DNA from: Gordonia aichiensis NBRC 108223
GTDB lineage: Bacteria > Actinomycetota > Actinomycetes > Mycobacteriales > Mycobacteriaceae
NCBI RefSeq assembly: GCF_000332975.1
Contig: NZ_BANR01000013.1
Location: 25,854 to 89,853 of the forward strand
Direction: 5' to 3'
DNA length: 64,000 bases
Shown here: positions 61,489 through 64,000 of the stretch, one piece after another
How positions within the stretch are numbered: position 1 is the stretch's first letter
Layout: each line of letters starts with the position of its first letter
Made by a program: the position numbers and the translations under genes
Notes under the pieces: generated by a model
Told to the model about the DNA's origin: nothing
Database searches by the model: none
What the model saw: only the letters and a program-made list of their open reading frames with translations

Positions 61489-62670
61489 TTGACCCCGACC
61501 GCGACGGACCTACTGCGCTCGTTGCAGGCCGCGGCCGTGCGTCGCGGTTCACCGCCGCCTGCGGCCCTGGTGGGCGACTGGTGGGATGCCGACGCGGTCA
61601 TCGCGCCATCGATCGAGGTACGCGCGGGTCTCCCACCGCCCGATCATCCAGACCGATTCTGGTTGGGGTACTTGGGATTTCCGGTGCGCGGCGTCGAATC
61701 GCCGTTGCCGACGGTCGCGGGAGGCGAGACCGATCACCTCCTCGTGCTCGACGCCGGACGCTGGCGTCACGTCAGTGCTTCCGGCAGCCCCCTGCCCGCG
61801 TGGATGCGCGACGCGATGGCCGACGCCGCACGCGACGTCGGCAACTCGACGCAGTCGTGGTCGACGCGCTGGACCGCGCCGGACGCACGTCCGCACATCG
61901 CCGCGATCGAGCAGTGCCTCGCCGCGATCCGAGCGGGAGAGATCTACCAGGCCTGCCTGTGCACCCGCTTCACCGGGACACTGACGGGTTCTGCATGCGG
62001 GTTCTTCGCCGACCTCGTCGAACGAACTCGACCAGCGAAATCCGCTCTTCTCCAGGGCCATTGGGGTACCGTCGCGAGCTTCTCGCCGGAGACCTTCCTG
62101 TCCCGACGCGGCGAACGCGTGTGGTCGGCACCCATCAAGGGCACGGTCGCGGCAGGCGAGGACCCGACTGTGCTCGCAGCGTCGTCGAAAGACATCGCCG
62201 AGAACATCATGATCGTCGACCTCGTTCGCAACGACCTGGGCCGGGTCGCGCGCACCGGTTCGGTGCGCGTCGAGAAACTCCTCGAGATCATCGGAGCGCC
62301 GGGGGTGTGGCACCTCGTGTCACGAGTAGCCGCACAGCTTCCGCCCACAGTGGGCAACCTGGCCCTGCTCGACGCGACGTTCCCACCGGCGTCGGTCACC
62401 GGAACGCCCAAACTGAGGGCTATGCAACTGCTCACGGAGTGGGAGCGGGACCCACGCGGCGTGTACTGCGGTGCCGTCGGCCTGGCGGGGCCCGAGGGAT
62501 TACTCGACCTCAACGTCGCGATCCGGACCGTCGAGATCACACCCGACGGCTCGATGGCGTTGGGCGTGGGCGGGGGCATCACCGCGGATTCGGATCCCCG
62601 ACGCGAATGGCAGGAATGCCTCGACAAAGCGGCCAGTGTGATCAACGCGCACCCGACGCTGCTCGGTTAA
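61489..62670 (+). CDS. pabB: Aminodeoxychorismate synthase component I
   Basis: A 393-residue chorismate-binding enzyme for 4-aminobenzoate and folate synthesis. The chorismate domain motifs are IRAGEIYQACLCTRF, WSAPIKGTVAAGED, IMIVDLVRNDLGRVARTGSV, PPASVTGTPKLRAM and GVGGGITADSDP. The start is uncertain: TTG 61489, 19 bases after metG, is the only candidate that does not lie within metG. Same metG-pabB neighbourhood as in mycobacteria. Confidence 0.9.
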   Translation: MTPTATDLLRSLQAAAVRRGSPPPAALVGDWWDADAVIAPSIEVRAGLPPPDHPDRFWLGYLGFPVRGVESPLPTVAGGETDHLLVLDAGRWRHVSASGSPLPAWMRDAMADAARDVGNSTQSWSTRWTAPDARPHIAAIEQCLAAIRAGEIYQACLCTRFTGTLTGSACGFFADLVERTRPAKSALLQGHWGTVASFSPETFLSRRGERVWSAPIKGTVAAGEDPTVLAASSKDIAENIMIVDLVRNDLGRVARTGSVRVEKLLEIIGAPGVWHLVSRVAAQLPPTVGNLALLDATFPPASVTGTPKLRAMQLLTEWERDPRGVYCGAVGLAGPEGLLDLNVAIRTVEITPDGSMALGVGGGITADSDPRREWQECLDKAASVINAHPTLLG

Positions 62671-62680
62671 TCTTATCGGT

Positions 62681-63883
62681 ATGAATCGGGCCGTGAGCGT
62701 GGAGCAGGCAGCCGAGACGACGTCCGACCTCGCCAACATCCGCGCCTGCATCATCGGTGACACCACCGGTTCCGCTCACGCTTCACGCCACTATCCCGCG
62801 GACTACACCCCGCCGACACCCGTGCTCGAATCATGGCTGCGGGCGCAGCGGCGCGGCCATCGACGCGAGCACCACAACCCGACGTTGATCAGCGACGACG
62901 AACTCGCGCGCCGACGCGAACACAGTCCCCTGCGGCACGCGTCGAGGGCAGCGCAGGCCATCGTCGACGCGAGCGCCGACGACGCAGACCTCGTCTTCGG
63001 GATGTTCGACGCCGACGGGGTCATGCTCTGGGGGCAGGCCGATCCCCGACTCCGCGAACTCGCGAGCGTCCTGCACATCAGAGAAGGCGCGCGGTGGGAT
63101 GAGGAGTCGGTCGCGACGAGCGTGGTGGGGCAGGTCCTCGCCGATCCCCGACCCCAGCGCGTCTACCCCGTCGAGCACTATGCGCACGCACTGAACGAGT
63201 GGTACTGCGCGGGCGCCCCTGTCCGCGACCGCGTCAGCGGCGAGATCGCCGGGGTGATCGCCTTCGCCGGACAGGCGAACGCCGTGCAGCCTGCGACGCT
63301 GATGCTCGCCGTGTCGGTCGCGGAACTGTGCGCCCATGAGGTCTCCGACGAACACCAGCGCAGACTGAGCACGTTGCGTGAGACGAGCGGAAAGTCGTTG
63401 TCCGACTTCAAGACCGCACTCCTCGTCGACGAAGACGGGCTGGTCGCCGACAGCCGCGGCGTGATCGCACCTACTCGTATCGCCCCGCCTAGCGACGGCG
63501 AGATGCGGTTCGTGACCGGACTCGGCGTGTGCGTCGCCGAACGTGTGGTCGGCGGATGGGTGGTGCGGCCTGCGGGACCGTCGGGGCCGATTCTCATCGA
63601 ACTCGACCTGCGCGGCGAGCCGTCGATCCATGTGACCGACGGACCCGACAACCTGACCATCGTCATCACCCGGCGCCACGCCCAGATCCTGCTGCTGCTG
63701 TCCGACGCCGGCCGCGCGGGTCTCACCTCTGCGCAGCTGAGCAAATTCCTGTTCGGCGACGCCACCCACGAGGTCTCGGTCCGCGCCGAGATGTCACGGC
63801 TGCGACGCGCCGTCGGCACCCTGGTGACCAGCCGGCCATACCGCCTGGCCGCCGAGGTGACACTCACCGTCATCCCCGACTGA
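62681..63883 (+). CDS. GAF-domain transcriptional regulator
   Basis: A 400-residue regulator with a GAF-like sensory region (about residues 85-225; GARWDEESVATSVVGQVLAD, HALNEWYCAGAPVRDRVSGE) and a C-terminal winged-helix part (about 330-395; LTSAQLSKFLFGDATHEVSV). It resembles the N-terminal half of AcoR-type regulators but lacks the AAA+ domain, as in actinobacterial regulators found beside aldehyde dehydrogenase genes. The target is not seen in the window. The ATG follows a TTATCGGT box at about ten bases, so it may be leaderless. Confidence 0.82.
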   Translation: MNRAVSVEQAAETTSDLANIRACIIGDTTGSAHASRHYPADYTPPTPVLESWLRAQRRGHRREHHNPTLISDDELARRREHSPLRHASRAAQAIVDASADDADLVFGMFDADGVMLWGQADPRLRELASVLHIREGARWDEESVATSVVGQVLADPRPQRVYPVEHYAHALNEWYCAGAPVRDRVSGEIAGVIAFAGQANAVQPATLMLAVSVAELCAHEVSDEHQRRLSTLRETSGKSLSDFKTALLVDEDGLVADSRGVIAPTRIAPPSDGEMRFVTGLGVCVAERVVGGWVVRPAGPSGPILIELDLRGEPSIHVTDGPDNLTIVITRRHAQILLLLSDAGRAGLTSAQLSKFLFGDATHEVSVRAEMSRLRRAVGTLVTSRPYRLAAEVTLTVIPD

Positions 63884-64000
63884 GAGCCGCGCCGGGGGCG
63901 GTTTCGCCGCGCGGGGGCGGCGGGTTTCGCGGGGGCGGGTTCCGCGGCGCCGGAGGCGGGTTTCGCCGCGCCGGGGCGGGTTTCGCCGCGCCGGGGCGGG
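63884..64000. repeat. GC-rich degenerate tandem repeat at the window edge
   Basis: After the regulator stop the sequence is a run of imperfect units ending in two exact copies of TTTCGCCGCGCCGGGGCGGG (63961-63980 and 63981-64000), preceded by units of 21, 15 and 23 bases. The array continues beyond the window. Almost all non-G/C bases are in the TTTCG start of each unit. Confidence 0.88.

Overview
The window is high-GC actinobacterial chromosome with many GTG/TTG starts, several genes that look leaderless, and housekeeping genes in an order typical of Mycobacteriales. From memory, the order glmU-prs ... rplY-pth ... ispE ... ksgA-rpfB-tatD ... metG-pabB matches, in mirror image and with the same relative strands, the Mycobacterium tuberculosis block Rv1018c to Rv1005c. 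Blocks of accessory genes are inserted between these conserved pairs. Gordonia or a close relative fits best; this is inference, not a database result. No phage, insertion sequence, CRISPR array or plasmid gene was seen.

Layout. 0-3 kb: minus-strand oligopeptide-type ABC transporter (permease cut by the window edge, second permease, lipoprotein). 3-14 kb: YceI-like protein, then a nitrogen/carbon catabolic region with a PucR regulator divergent from a CoA-acylating (methyl)malonate-semialdehyde dehydrogenase and an omega-aminotransferase, followed by LysR, an MHS-type transporter, an M20 carbamoylase-like hydrolase and an amidase. Together these could feed carbamoyl-amino acids or beta-alanine into acetyl-CoA/propionyl-CoA. 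14-15.5 kb: a TspO-like membrane protein, a 550-base gene-free stretch and tRNA-Gln(UUG). 15.7-20.8 kb: a FabG-like reductase, then glmU, prs, a drug-type MFS and an ArsC-like reductase. 20.8-27 kb: IclR regulator and an APC permease divergent from an ethanolamine module (eat-eutB-eutC) that has no microcompartment genes. 27-29.6 kb: an epoxide-hydrolase-like protein, a secreted protein, rplY and pth.

29.6-45 kb: SLC13-type transporter with RCK-C domains, two tandem ketoacyl-synthase-III paralogues (the first with a duplicated gene tail behind it), prfC, a lipoprotein, 3-hydroxyisobutyryl-CoA hydrolase, an ABC-F protein with a possible 5' leader and a perfect 17-bp inverted repeat at its end, an alpha/beta hydrolase, ybdD-cstA, and a Uup-like ABC-F. 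45-48.5 kb: MFS exporter-TetR pair with two palindromic operators, and a secreted lipase. 48.5-54.5 kb: ispE, a HAD phosphatase, an F420-type LLM oxidoreductase, ksgA, rpfB with a hairpin-bearing leader, and tatD with an in-frame minisatellite. 54.6-64 kb: a PhzF-like epimerase, a beta-phosphoglucomutase/GH65 disaccharide phosphorylase operon, an esterase, metG, pabB, a GAF-domain regulator, and the start of a very GC-rich tandem repeat at the window edge.

No clearly undescribed multi-gene system is evident. The observations most worth checking are the tandem KAS III pair with its duplicated tail, the hairpin-bearing leader of rpfB, the 17-bp inverted repeat after the ABC-F gene, the small upstream ORF and CRP-like box before the MHS transporter, and several short tandem repeats at gene ends.
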